From contig NZ_CP133078.1 of the NCBI RefSeq assembly GCF_030908465.1, forward strand, positions 620,001 through 684,000: 64,000 nucleotides of DNA, read 5' to 3'. The notes beneath the pieces are model-generated. The model saw nothing but the letters and a program-made list of their open reading frames with translations. It was not told the DNA's origin and searched no databases. Shown piece by piece: positions 36,184 to 45,195 of the stretch (position 1 is its first letter; each line of letters opens with the position of its first letter). The translations under genes were made by a program, and so were the position numbers. This DNA comes from Anaerotignum sp. MB30-C6 (GTDB lineage Bacteria > Bacillota > Clostridia > Lachnospirales > Anaerotignaceae).

Positions 36184-36894
36184 ATGGAAAAAACAGCTCA
36201 GATGTATGAAGGCAAGGCAAAAAAGGTGTATGCAACCAATGATGAGAACTACTGTATTGTTTCCTATAAAGACGATGCAACTGCGTTCAATGGTCTGAAA
36301 AAAGGTACAATCATGGGTAAGGGTGCCATCAATAACCGTGTAACAAACCACCTTATGAAGCTTTTGGAAAAGAGCGGAATTCCCACTCACTTTGTGGAAG
36401 AACTCTCCGATAGAGAAACAGTAGTAAAAAGAGTATCTATTGTACCTTTGGAAGTTATTGTTAGAAACATTGCCGCAGGCTCTTTGGCGAAACGCCTTGG
36501 ATTAGAAGAAGGCACAAAAATGAAAAGCACTGTGCTTGAATTTTGCTATAAAAACGATGATTTGGGCGACCCTATGATTAATGAATATCACATTTTAGCA
36601 ATGGATTTTGCAACAAAAGAAGAAATTGATTTGATTGCAAAGTATTCTTTAAAAATTAACGAAATTTTAGGTAGCTATTTAAAAGAAGCAAATATTGAAT
36701 TAATTGATTTTAAATTAGAATTTGGTAAAACAGCAGATGGACAGATCGTATTGGCTGATGAAATTTCCCCTGATACGTGCCGTTTTTGGGATTCTGTAAC
36801 AGGCGAAAAGCTTGACAAAGACAGATTCCGCCGTGATATGGGCAATGTCGAGGACGCTTATCAGGAAATATTGAAGCGTTTGATGGGTGAATAA
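36184..36894 (+). CDS. purC: Phosphoribosylaminoimidazole-succinocarboxamide synthase
   Basis: Ligates aspartate to CAIR to give SAICAR. 236 aa. The N-terminal YEGKAKKVY motif, [15 protein letters not shown] at about 93-107 and the ATP-binding [14 protein letters not shown] segment near 190 are diagnostic of SAICAR synthetase. RBS AGGAGGAATTCGTATC precedes ATG 36184. A purF gene follows after 37 bp. Confidence 0.97.
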   Translation: MEKTAQMYEGKAKKVYATNDENYCIVSYKDDATAFNGLKKGTIMGKGAINNRVTNHLMKLLEKSGIPTHFVEELSDRETVVKRVSIVPLEVIVRNIAAGSLAKRLGLEEGTKMKSTVLEFCYKNDDLGDPMINEYHILAMDFATKEEIDLIAKYSLKINEILGSYLKEANIELIDFKLEFGKTADGQIVLADEISPDTCRFWDSVTGEKLDKDRFRRDMGNVEDAYQEILKRLMGE

Positions 36895-36931
36895 TTAATT
36901 TTAACTCAAACGGATTAGATGAGGTGCGAAT

Positions 36932-38392
36932 ATGTGTATGAACGAAATTCATGAGGAATGTGGTGTATTTGGCATTATTGGAAAAGAAACCGCAACGGTT
37001 GCAGCAACGACTTATTATGGTTTGTTTGCGTTGCAGCATAGAGGTCAGGAAAGCTGCGGCATTGTAGTAAACGACGATGGTGTTTTCCGTTTTCATAAAG
37101 ATCCGGGTTTGGTAAACGATGTTTTTACTCCACAGGTTATGGCTTCTTTGGGGGAAGGGAATATGGCAATTGGCCATGTTCGTTATGGAACAACAGGGAA
37201 CAATGATCGTTCCAACGCCCAGCCTATTGTAGTAAACCATATTAAGGGCAAACTGGCTTTGGCTCATAATGGTAATTTAGTCAATTCTTTTGAATTAAGG
37301 CAAGAGCTGGAAATGCAAGGCTCCATTTTCCATACAACAAGTGATACAGAGGTTATTTCTTATGTAATTACCAAAGAAAGGTTGAATGCGCCTTCTATTG
37401 AAGAGGCGGTGAACCGTGCAATGAACCGTATTCAAGGAGCGTATTCGTTAGTGATTATGTCGGCTTCCAAAATGATTGCAGCAAGAGATCCCCGGGGGTT
37501 TAGACCCCTTTGCTATGGAAGGACAGCCGATGGCAGCTATGTTGTTGCTTCGGAAAGCTGCGCACTGGATGCGGTTGGTGCAAGTTTTATTCGTGATATT
37601 CGCCCTGGCGAAATTGTGGTTTTTGATCATGACGGAATTCGTTCTATTACAGATCACTGTAACAAAGAAAAGCCTACGATGTGTATTTTTGAATATATTT
37701 ATTTCTCCAGACCCGACTCCCGTGTGGAAGGCAGAAGTGTTCATGATGCGAGGGTAAAAGCGGGTGCTTGCTTGGCAATGGAACACCCTGTACAGGCAGA
37801 CGTTGTAATTGGTGTTCCTGACTCTGGTTTGGATGCCGCCATTGGTTACGCAAGACAGTCTGGCATTCCTTACGGGATGGGTTTTATCAAAAACAAATAT
37901 ATTGGACGTACCTTTATTGCCCCTGGGCAGAAGGTGCGTGAAGATAAGGTGAAAATCAAACTGAATGTTATTGCAGAAACGGTAAGGGGTAAAAGAGTGG
38001 TATTGGTAGACGACTCCATCGTTAGAGGTACAACCTCTGCTCGTATTGTAAAGCTTTTGCGTGATGCAGGTGCCACAGAAGTACATATGCGTTCTTCTGC
38101 ACCTCCCTTCTTGTATCCTTGTTTCTACGGCACCGACGTAGATTCTCAGGAAAACTTGATTGCTTGCAATCACACAATTGATGAAATCAGGGATATTATC
38201 TGTGCAGACAGCCTGGGATATTTAAGCTTAGACCACCTAAGTATGCTCATCGGTACCCCGAAGGGTGAGGGTTACTGTGCATCTTGTTTCGATGGAAAGT
38301 ATCCCACAGAAGTTCCAACACAGTCTGATAAAAACAGGTTTGAAGATAAGCTCAGTGAGAGGAGAAAAAAACAAGATGAAAAGTCACAGTGA
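36932..38392 (+). CDS. purF: Amidophosphoribosyltransferase
   Basis: Commits PRPP to purine synthesis by transferring glutamine amide to form phosphoribosylamine. 486 aa. A nine-residue propeptide precedes the catalytic Cys10 (CGVFGI), which must be exposed by cleavage, as in the Bacillus-type enzyme. The PRPP site is [14 protein letters not shown]. Cysteines in MCIFEY, YPCFYG and YCASCF match the [4Fe-4S] ligands of oxygen-sensitive PurF, fitting an anaerobe. The 3-prime end overlaps purM by 17 bp. Confidence 0.97.
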   Translation: MCMNEIHEECGVFGIIGKETATVAATTYYGLFALQHRGQESCGIVVNDDGVFRFHKDPGLVNDVFTPQVMASLGEGNMAIGHVRYGTTGNNDRSNAQPIVVNHIKGKLALAHNGNLVNSFELRQELEMQGSIFHTTSDTEVISYVITKERLNAPSIEEAVNRAMNRIQGAYSLVIMSASKMIAARDPRGFRPLCYGRTADGSYVVASESCALDAVGASFIRDIRPGEIVVFDHDGIRSITDHCNKEKPTMCIFEYIYFSRPDSRVEGRSVHDARVKAGACLAMEHPVQADVVIGVPDSGLDAAIGYARQSGIPYGMGFIKNKYIGRTFIAPGQKVREDKVKIKLNVIAETVRGKRVVLVDDSIVRGTTSARIVKLLRDAGATEVHMRSSAPPFLYPCFYGTDVDSQENLIACNHTIDEIRDIICADSLGYLSLDHLSMLIGTPKGEGYCASCFDGKYPTEVPTQSDKNRFEDKLSERRKKQDEKSQ

Positions 38393-39413
38393 AAGCTATA
38401 AAGCAGCAGGTGTAGACATTGAAGCAGGGTATCAGGCAGTTGAGCTGATGAAAAAGCATATCGCAAAAACAATGACAGCAGGGGCCATGTCTGATATTGG
38501 TGGTTTTGGCGGTTTGTTTGAGCTGGATATGACGGGAATTACAAAGCCTGTTTTGGTCAGTGGAACCGACGGCGTAGGTACAAAGCTGAAACTGGCTTTC
38601 TTGATGGATAAGCATGATACCGTTGGCATTGACTGCGTGGCTATGTGTGTGAACGATATTATTTGCGTTGGAGCAAAGCCTTTGTTCTTCTTAGACTATA
38701 TTGCAGTGGGAAAAAACTTCCCTGAAAAAATTGCATCCATCGTTTCCGGTGTTGCGGAAGGCTGTGTACAGTCCGGTGCCGCATTAAGCGGCGGTGAAAC
38801 AGCAGAAATGCCTGGATTTTATCCCGAGAATGAATATGACTTGGCAGGTTTCTCCGTAGGTGTTGTGGATAAAGCAAAGGTTTTAAATAACAAAACAATC
38901 CAAGAAGGGGATGCTATCATTGCGTTGCCTTCTAGCGGCGTTCATTCCAATGGGTTCTCCTTGGTTCGCCGTGTGTTTGATGTGGAAAATATAGATATGA
39001 AGGCTCCTGTGGAGGAACTGGGTGGCAAATCTTTGGGTGAAACATTGTTGACACCAACAAAAATTTATGTAAAGCCTATGCTGGCGGTATTTGAAGAAGT
39101 AACAGTAAAAGCGGTTTCCCATATTACTGGCGGTGGCTTCTATGAAAATATTCCTAGAAGCATTCCAAAAGGTTTCGGAGCAAAAATTGATAGAAATACA
39201 TTGAGAATATTGCCTATTTTCGATTTGATTGCAAAAAAAGGTAACATTCCTGAAAGAGACATGTTTAATACCTTTAATATGGGCGTTGGTATGAGCGTGG
39301 TTGTAGCAAAAGAAGATGTGGAAAAAACATTGGAAATTTTGAAGGCAAACGGTGAAGATGCATATGTAATGGGCGAAATTGTTGCCTCCCAGGAAGGCGT
39401 GGAAATATGCTAA
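38376..39413 (+). CDS. purM: Phosphoribosylformylglycinamidine cyclo-ligase
   Basis: ATP-dependent ring closure giving aminoimidazole ribonucleotide. The start is ATG 38376, inside the end of purF, with GAGAGGAG upstream. The longer frame from 38265 lies within purF and would add 37 non-family residues. 345 aa. Motifs are SDGVGTKLK near residue 60, [11 protein letters not shown] near 135 and [13 protein letters not shown] near 245. Coupled to purF and, by a 7-bp overlap, to purN. Confidence 0.96.
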   Translation: MKSHSESYKAAGVDIEAGYQAVELMKKHIAKTMTAGAMSDIGGFGGLFELDMTGITKPVLVSGTDGVGTKLKLAFLMDKHDTVGIDCVAMCVNDIICVGAKPLFFLDYIAVGKNFPEKIASIVSGVAEGCVQSGAALSGGETAEMPGFYPENEYDLAGFSVGVVDKAKVLNNKTIQEGDAIIALPSSGVHSNGFSLVRRVFDVENIDMKAPVEELGGKSLGETLLTPTKIYVKPMLAVFEEVTVKAVSHITGGGFYENIPRSIPKGFGAKIDRNTLRILPIFDLIAKKGNIPERDMFNTFNMGVGMSVVVAKEDVEKTLEILKANGEDAYVMGEIVASQEGVEIC

Positions 39414-40015
39414 GAACAAAAATTGCAGTTTTTGTTTCCGGTGGTGGCACAAATTTACAGGCATTGCTTGATGCCCAAAAAAGAGGGGAAATTCCCAGTG
39501 GAGAAATTGCCTTGGTTTTAGCCAGTAACGACAGTGCGTATGCATTAACCAGAGCAGCAGATAACGGTGTGAAAAGCGTTGTTGTGAAAAGAAAAGAATT
39601 CCCCTCTCAAGAAGTTTATGAACAGAAGATGAAAGAGGTTTTAGAAGAAAACGCTATCGAAATGATTGTTTTGGCTGGCTTTATGTCCTTGCTGAGTGAA
39701 GATTTTACTTTGGCTTACCCCAAAAGAATTGTGAATATCCATCCATCCTTAATTCCCTCTTTCTGCGGAAAAGGGTTTTATGGTTTGCATGTACATGAGG
39801 CGGCATTGGCATACGGCGTAAAAGTCACAGGTGCTACAGTGCATTATGTAAACGAAATTCCCGATGGTGGTGAAATTATTCTGCAAAAGGCAGTGGATGT
39901 TTTAGAAGGGGATACCCCAGAAGTGTTACAAAGGCGAGTAATGGAGCAGGCAGAGTGGGTAATTTTACCTAAGGCTGTGGAGATGGTAGCCCAGAAGTTA
40001 CAGAAAGGAAACTGA
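39407..40015 (+). CDS. purN: Phosphoribosylglycinamide formyltransferase (10-formyl-THF dependent)
   Basis: Transfers a formyl group from 10-formyltetrahydrofolate to GAR. 202 aa. [14 protein letters not shown] near the N-terminus and the catalytic Asn110 and His112 in [10 protein letters not shown] are visible, followed by the GATVHYV segment and the catalytic Asp in PDGGEII. It starts inside the end of purM. With the AICAR transformylase it ties the operon to folate status, which fits the ZTP riboswitch. Confidence 0.96.
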   Translation: MLRTKIAVFVSGGGTNLQALLDAQKRGEIPSGEIALVLASNDSAYALTRAADNGVKSVVVKRKEFPSQEVYEQKMKEVLEENAIEMIVLAGFMSLLSEDFTLAYPKRIVNIHPSLIPSFCGKGFYGLHVHEAALAYGVKVTGATVHYVNEIPDGGEIILQKAVDVLEGDTPEVLQRRVMEQAEWVILPKAVEMVAQKLQKGN

Positions 40016-40016
40016 T

Positions 40017-40736
40017 ATGAATATCTATAAAATGTACCCCATGGGGGATTTAGTAAGAGAAAATGCTTATGTAGGCAGAGGTATTGTAATCGGTAAAACA
40101 GGGGATGGTAACAAAGCCGCTGTTGCCTACTTCATTATGGGTCGAAGTGAAAATAGCCGTAACCGTATTTTTTTGGAAAACGGTGAAGAAGTAATCATCA
40201 AACCCTTTGATGATTCTAAAGTGGAAGATCCTTCTTTGATTATTTACTCTCCTATTAAAAGCCATGAAAATAAATTGATTGTAACAAATGGCAATCAAAC
40301 GGATACCATTTTTAACCACATTAAGGTAGGAAAAACTTTTGAGGAAGCTTTGGAGACAAGAGAATTTGAACCAGATGCACCGAACTTCACACCTAGAATT
40401 AGCGGTATGCTGACTTTTGGTGAGGAAGATTTTACTTATAATATGAGTATCTTAAAAAGTGCCGATGCAAAAGGTAGTGCTTGTAATCGCTACACATTTT
40501 CTTATCCTGCATTAGAGGGCTTAGGTCACTTCATCCATACCTATGCTTGCGATGGCAATCCTTTGCCTACGTTCCAAGGTGAACCTGAAAGAGTAGCAAT
40601 TCCTGATAAAATTGATGACTTGGTTCAGGACATTTGGGAAAACCTGAATGAAGAGAATAAAATCTCTCTATATGTGAGATATATTGATTTAAAAACAGGA
40701 ACCATTGAAAATCGGATGGTCAACAAGAATAAGTAA
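40017..40736 (+). CDS. purO: IMP cyclohydrolase, PurO-like (archaeal-type family)
   Basis: 239 aa, starting 1 bp after purN. It matches the IMP_cyclohydrolase (PurO) family rather than the MGS-fold domain of bifunctional PurH: VGRGIVIGKT near residue 20, YFIMGRSENSRNRIF at about 38-52, FTPRISGM near 127 and CNRYTF near 159. PurO closes FAICAR to IMP in archaea. The only PurH-related gene in this operon lacks the cyclohydrolase domain, so this protein fills the gap. The assignment combines family resemblance with pathway logic. Confidence 0.85.
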   Translation: MNIYKMYPMGDLVRENAYVGRGIVIGKTGDGNKAAVAYFIMGRSENSRNRIFLENGEEVIIKPFDDSKVEDPSLIIYSPIKSHENKLIVTNGNQTDTIFNHIKVGKTFEEALETREFEPDAPNFTPRISGMLTFGEEDFTYNMSILKSADAKGSACNRYTFSYPALEGLGHFIHTYACDGNPLPTFQGEPERVAIPDKIDDLVQDIWENLNEENKISLYVRYIDLKTGTIENRMVNKNK

Positions 40737-40767
40737 GACATAAAATATAATCTTTGGGATGCTGTAC

Positions 40768-40857
40768 AAGCCTTGCAAGCCCTTCAGATTCATTTATTTG
40801 CTTGCTTCCCGCAAATGTTTTACCACCGCCTTTTGGCGGTTACGAGTTACAAGGCTT
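40768..40857 (+). ncRNA. Candidate structured RNA between purO and purB (three-way junction)
   Basis: An outer stem AAGCCTT/AAGGCTT (40768-40774 with 40851-40857) encloses two hairpins. GCAAGC/GCTTGC lies at 40775-40780 with 40800-40805. ACCGCC-TTTT-GGCGGT lies at 40825-40840. A further hairpin around CCCACTT/AAGTGGG follows near 40897-40917. It resembles no riboswitch class I know. It may be a cis-regulatory element or an intergenic repeat related to the one after purB. Confidence 0.45.
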
Positions 40858-40990
40858 AAGCTTTTACCAAAGAAGTGAGATTTCGGTATAAAAATACCCC
40901 ACTTTTACAGAAGTGGGTGGGCAAAGTCCACGGTTTTGATTTTGCTGTTTTGTACATGTCTATAAATAAAACCAGTAAGGAGATTGGAAT

Positions 40991-42427
40991 ATGAATACCA
41001 CAAAGGAAATTTATCTTTCCCCCTTTTCAACAAGATATGCCAGCAAAGAAATGCAGGCGGTGTTTTCTGAAGACTTCAAGTTCCGTACTTGGCGTAAACT
41101 TTGGATTGCCTTGGCGAAAGCAGAAAAGGAATTAGGCTTGGAGATTACCGACGAACAAATTGCGGAATTAGAGACTTTTAAAGATGATATCAACTTTGAA
41201 GTTGCAGAAGCCAGAGAGAAAATTGTACGTCATGACGTAATGAGCCATGTTTATGCCTATGGAAAACAGTGTCCGAAGGCAGAACCCATTATCCACTTAG
41301 GTGCAACCTCTTGCTATGTTGGTGATAATACAGATGTAATTATTTTGAAAGAAGCATCTCATATTATTTTGCAAAAATCGGCACAGGTGGTAAAAAACCT
41401 GACGGAGTTTGCCAAAGAATATAAGAATCTTCCTTGCTTGGGGTATACTCACCTTCAGCCTGCCCAGTTGACAACAGTTGGTAAGAGAGCAACCCTTTGG
41501 ATTTATGAACTATGTCAGGATATTTATGAATTGGAGCATCGTTTGGAACAACTGCTTTTGTTAGGCTCCAAGGGTACAACAGGTACACAGGCAAGCTTTA
41601 TGGAGCTGTTTGAAGGGGACGAAGAAAAAATCAAGAAGATGGAAGACATGATTGCAAAGGATATGGGTTTTAAAGGCTGTGTGCCCGTTTCCGGTCAGAC
41701 ATATTCCCGTAAGGTGGATGCTTATTTCTTGGCGGTACTTTCTGGCATTGCCCAGAGTGCTTATAAATTTTCCAATGATATGCGTATTTTGCAGTCCTTT
41801 GAAGAAATGGAAGAGCCTTTTGAAAAAAATCAGATTGGTTCCTCTGCAATGCCCTACAAGAGAAACCCCATGAGAAGTGAAAGAATTTCTGCTTTGGCAC
41901 GTTATGTTATTGTGGATTCTTTAAACCCTGCATTAACTGCAGGTACCCAGTGGTTTGAAAGAACACTAGATGATTCCGCAAACAAGCGAATTTCCGTAGC
42001 GGAAGCATTCTTAGCGGTGGATTCTATTTTGAATATTTATATGAACGTAACAGCAGGCTTAGTTGTTTACGACAAAGTTGTGGAACGCCGTGTAATGGAA
42101 AAACTGCCTTTTATGGCAACAGAAAATATCATGATGAAATCTGTGAAAAAAGGTGGGAACAGACAGGAGTTGCATGAACAACTGCGTACCCACTCCCACG
42201 CTGCGGCAGCAAAGGTGAAGCTTGAGGGCGGACAGAACGATCTAATCGAAAGAATTGCAGCGGATGATGCCTTCCCCTTGACTTTAGAAGAAATCAAAGC
42301 AGAGTTAGACCCATCTTTGTATATCGGCAGAAGTGCATCTCAGGTTGACGAGTTCGTAAAAGAGGTAGCTGAGCCTATTATTGCTAGATGGCACGAAGGT
42401 GAAATTGAAGCAGATTTAAAGGTATAA
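40991..42427 (+). CDS. purB: Adenylosuccinate lyase
   Basis: Releases fumarate from SAICAR (giving AICAR) and from adenylosuccinate (giving AMP). 478 aa. The fumarase/aspartase superfamily signature SSAMPYKRNP begins at residue 284. GATSCYVGDNTD near residue 102 and YTHLQPAQ near 155 carry further active-site residues. ATG 40991 follows AAGGAGATTGGAAT. Unlike the tightly packed genes around it, it is flanked by structured gaps of 254 and 298 bp, so its level may be tuned separately. Confidence 0.97.
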   Translation: MNTTKEIYLSPFSTRYASKEMQAVFSEDFKFRTWRKLWIALAKAEKELGLEITDEQIAELETFKDDINFEVAEAREKIVRHDVMSHVYAYGKQCPKAEPIIHLGATSCYVGDNTDVIILKEASHIILQKSAQVVKNLTEFAKEYKNLPCLGYTHLQPAQLTTVGKRATLWIYELCQDIYELEHRLEQLLLLGSKGTTGTQASFMELFEGDEEKIKKMEDMIAKDMGFKGCVPVSGQTYSRKVDAYFLAVLSGIAQSAYKFSNDMRILQSFEEMEEPFEKNQIGSSAMPYKRNPMRSERISALARYVIVDSLNPALTAGTQWFERTLDDSANKRISVAEAFLAVDSILNIYMNVTAGLVVYDKVVERRVMEKLPFMATENIMMKSVKKGGNRQELHEQLRTHSHAAAAKVKLEGGQNDLIERIAADDAFPLTLEEIKAELDPSLYIGRSASQVDEFVKEVAEPIIARWHEGEIEADLKV

Positions 42428-42429
42428 AG

Positions 42430-42522
42430 ACTTTGGGAGTTGCCCAAGCCCACCCTCTTTCTTGGAAGAAAGAGGGTCAAAGAAATTTTATGGGAAAACT
42501 TTGTTTTCCTTAGAGTGGCTTG
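42430..42522 (+). ncRNA. Candidate structured RNA after purB, similar in layout to 40768-40857
   Basis: It begins CTTTGGGAG and has an outer stem CAAGCC-AC/GTGGCTTG (42445-42452 with one bulged base, and 42515-42522). This encloses a strong hairpin CCCTCTTTC/GAAAGAGGG (42453-42461 with 42468-42476). The element before purB also begins CTTTGGGA and uses a CAAGCC/GGCTT outer stem. Homology is suggested, not shown. Confidence 0.4.
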
Positions 42523-42595
42523 ACCTATGGTTTTAGAGATTCTAAGCAGATGATTTTTGTGATAAGAAGTGTAAGAAGAATCAAAATGTGTTCCC

Positions 42596-42619
42596 AAAAC
42601 CCCACAATTGTGGGGTTTT
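42596..42619 (+). other. 24-bp perfect palindrome upstream of the AICAR transformylase gene
   Basis: AAAACCCCACAA followed directly by its reverse complement. As RNA it forms a hairpin with four U at its end, so it may be a weak terminator. As DNA it could be an operator. Confidence 0.5.
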
Positions 42620-42621
42620 AA

Positions 42622-42677
42622 GTGGGTCAAGGGTGAAACCCTTGCAGGGTTCAGGGACAGCGTCCCTGAGGTTTTTT
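42622..42677 (+). repeat. Two-hairpin intergenic repeat ending in a terminator-like stem
   Basis: AAGGGT/ACCCTT hairpin, then CAGGGAC-AGC-GTCCCTG (42652-42668), AGG and six T. A related sequence is found inverted at 60519-60569. The second hairpin with its T-run has the form of an intrinsic terminator inside the pur operon, so part of the transcription may end here. Confidence 0.55.
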
Positions 42678-42725
42678 CCTTTAATTTTATAATGAGAATT
42701 TGTCTTTAACAGGGGGATTTAGAAA

Positions 42726-43910
42726 ATGAATGAATTTGAATTAAAGTATGGCTGTAATCCCAATCAGAAACCAGCAAAAATTTATATGGCTGACGGTAGT
42801 GAGCTGCCGATCCGCATTTTAAACGGAAAGCCAGGATATATCAACTTTTTGGATGCCTTTAATAGCTGGCAGTTAGTAAAAGAATTGAAGGAAGCGTTGG
42901 GTATGCCGGCGGCAACATCCTTTAAACATGTAAGCCCTACCTCTGCATCAGTAGGAACACCAATGAGTTTGGAATTGAAAAAAGCTTGTTTTGTAGACGA
43001 TATGGATGGCTTGGATGAATCTCCCATTGCTTTGGCCTATGCAAGAGCAAGAGGGACAGACCGTATGTGTTCCTTCGGTGACTGGATTGCGTTAAGTGAC
43101 GTTTGTGATGAAATAACGGCAAGGCTTATCAAAAGAGAGGTTTCCGACGGTATCATCGCTCCTGGATATACAGCAGAGGCTCTTAAAATTTTGAAAAGTA
43201 AAAGAAATGGCAACTACAATGTTGTTGAAATTGATGCTGATTTTATTCCCGATGAAAAAGAATTAAAACAAGTCTTCGGTATTACCTTTGAACAGGGCAG
43301 AAATAACTTTAAAATTGATAAGGCTCTCTTGGAAAACATCGTAACCGAAAATAAAGAACTTTCTGAAGATGCTAAGAGAGATTTAATCGTAGCTTTGATT
43401 ACTTTAAAATATACCCAGTCTAACTCCGTTTGTTTTGCAAAGGATGGACAGGCCATCGGCGTTGGTGCCGGTCAGCAGTCCCGTATCCATTGCACCCGTC
43501 TTGCAGGCAGTAAGGCAGATATTTGGCACTTACGTCAGTGTGAAAAGGTTTTAAACTTACCTTTCTTACCTACCGTAAGCCGTCCCAACAGAGACAATGC
43601 CATCGACGTTTATATTTCTGATGATTATGAAGATGTATTGGCTGAGGGCGTATGGCAGGAGCTTTTTTCTAAAAAACCCGAACCATTCACAAGAGAAGAA
43701 AAGAAGGTTTACCTTTCTACCATTACAGGTGTAGCCTTGGGTAGCGATGCATTCTTCCCCTTTGGCGATAATATTGAAAGAGCGGCAAAAAGCGGTGTGT
43801 CTTTTATTGCTGAACCCGGTGGTTCTATCCGTGATGATAATGTGATTGAAACTTGTAATAAGTACGACATGGTTATGGCGTTTACTGGTATGCGTTTGTT
43901 CCATCACTAA
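42726..43910 (+). CDS. AICAR transformylase (monofunctional PurH-type, lacking the IMP cyclohydrolase domain)
   Basis: Formylates AICAR with 10-formyl-THF to give FAICAR. 394 aa, about 120 less than bifunctional PurH. It starts directly with the transformylase fold (ELKYGCNPNQKPAKIY) and has no N-terminal MGS-like cyclohydrolase domain. Catalytic Lys67-His68 lie in SFKHVSP, and LKYTQSNSV and GAGQQSRIHCTRLAG near residues 235-265 bind substrates. The missing IMP-forming step is presumably done by the PurO-like gene at 40017. Start ATG 42726 after CAGGGGGATTTAGAAA. Confidence 0.93.
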   Translation: MNEFELKYGCNPNQKPAKIYMADGSELPIRILNGKPGYINFLDAFNSWQLVKELKEALGMPAATSFKHVSPTSASVGTPMSLELKKACFVDDMDGLDESPIALAYARARGTDRMCSFGDWIALSDVCDEITARLIKREVSDGIIAPGYTAEALKILKSKRNGNYNVVEIDADFIPDEKELKQVFGITFEQGRNNFKIDKALLENIVTENKELSEDAKRDLIVALITLKYTQSNSVCFAKDGQAIGVGAGQQSRIHCTRLAGSKADIWHLRQCEKVLNLPFLPTVSRPNRDNAIDVYISDDYEDVLAEGVWQELFSKKPEPFTREEKKVYLSTITGVALGSDAFFPFGDNIERAAKSGVSFIAEPGGSIRDDNVIETCNKYDMVMAFTGMRLFHH

Positions 43911-43930
43911 GAAGGGGGAGGGCTTTTAGA

Positions 43931-45193
43931 ATGAAGGTTATGGTAATTGGCGGTGGCGGCAGAGAGCATGCCATTGTGAAAAAAATCAAAGAAAACTCCA
44001 GTGTTGAAGAGCTTTTTGTTTTGCCTGGTAATGGTGGCATTGCCCAGGACGCAACTTGTGTGGATATTAGTGCAAAAGATGTGGATAAAATCGTTGCTTT
44101 CGCTGTAGAAAACAAAATTGAGTTTGCAGTAGTAGCCCCTGATGATCCTTTGGTATTGGGTGTTGTGGATGCTTTAGAGGCAGTGGGTGTTCCTTGCTTT
44201 GGCCCCAATAAAAGGGCAGCCATTCTGGAAGGAAGCAAGGTTTTCTCCAAAGACTTGATGAAGAAGTATAACATACCTACTGCGCAGTATGAAGTTTTTG
44301 ATGATATGGCAAAGGCTTTGGAATACTTAGAAACTGCACCGATCCCTACCGTTGTAAAAGCGGATGGATTGGCACTAGGCAAAGGTGTTGTCATTGCAGA
44401 AACAAGAGAGCAGGCAAAAGATGCCGTTCGGTCTATGATGGAAGATAAGATTTTTGGTGCTAGTGGCGAGCATATTGTTATCGAAGAATTCCTTACAGGC
44501 CCCGAAGTTTCTGTTTTAGCTTTCACCGATGGTAAAACCATGATTCCTATGGTTTCCTCCATGGATCATAAGAGGGCATTAGATGGAGACAAGGGCTTGA
44601 ACACAGGTGGTATGGGCACCATTGCCCCCAACCCTTATTACACAGAAAAGATTGCCGCTGAATGTATGGAAACCATTTACCTTCCTACTATGGAGGCAAT
44701 GAATCAAGAAGAGAGAACCTTTAAAGGCTGTTTATACTTCGGCTTAATGCTCACACCCAATGGCCCGAAGGTAATTGAATATAATTGCCGTTTTGGTGAT
44801 CCTGAAACGCAGGTTGTATTACCCCTTTTGGAAAGCGATCTTTTGACTATAATGCAACATATTGCAAAGGGTACTTTGGCGGAGGCAGAAGTGAAATTTG
44901 GGCAGAAAGCAGCTTGCTGTGTCATTATGGCATCGGCAGGATATCCTGGAAAATATGAAACAGGGTTCCCCATCACGTTGCCCGAAAACAGCAATCAAAT
45001 TTATGTTGCAGGAGCAAAAATCAAAGACAGCGTTCTGATAACAGGCGGCGGCCGTGTATTGGGTGTAACAGAAGTAGCCAATTCCTTGGAAGAAGCCATT
45101 ACAAAAGCTTATGAAACTGTGAAGACTGTAAAATTTGAAAATGCATATTATCGTAATGACATTGGTAAAAAAGCCTTAGAGGCGGAGGTGTAA
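43931..45193 (+). CDS. purD: Phosphoribosylamine-glycine ligase
   Basis: ATP-grasp ligase forming GAR from phosphoribosylamine and glycine. 420 aa. The N-terminal VIGGGGREHAI motif, the ATP-grasp hinge VVKADGLALGKGV near residue 140, and the metal-binding EYNCRFGDPETQVVLP segment near 285 are all present. It starts 20 bp after the transformylase gene with AGAAGGGGGAGGG upstream, and purL follows after 2 bp. Confidence 0.97.
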   Translation: MKVMVIGGGGREHAIVKKIKENSSVEELFVLPGNGGIAQDATCVDISAKDVDKIVAFAVENKIEFAVVAPDDPLVLGVVDALEAVGVPCFGPNKRAAILEGSKVFSKDLMKKYNIPTAQYEVFDDMAKALEYLETAPIPTVVKADGLALGKGVVIAETREQAKDAVRSMMEDKIFGASGEHIVIEEFLTGPEVSVLAFTDGKTMIPMVSSMDHKRALDGDKGLNTGGMGTIAPNPYYTEKIAAECMETIYLPTMEAMNQEERTFKGCLYFGLMLTPNGPKVIEYNCRFGDPETQVVLPLLESDLLTIMQHIAKGTLAEAEVKFGQKAACCVIMASAGYPGKYETGFPITLPENSNQIYVAGAKIKDSVLITGGGRVLGVTEVANSLEEAITKAYETVKTVKFENAYYRNDIGKKALEAEV

Positions 45194-45195
45194 GC

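Noticed and set aside
40768..40857. Three-way junction before purB as a purine riboswitch
   Set aside because: Its loops lack the conserved junction and kissing-loop sequences of the guanine/adenine class, so it is listed only as a candidate RNA.
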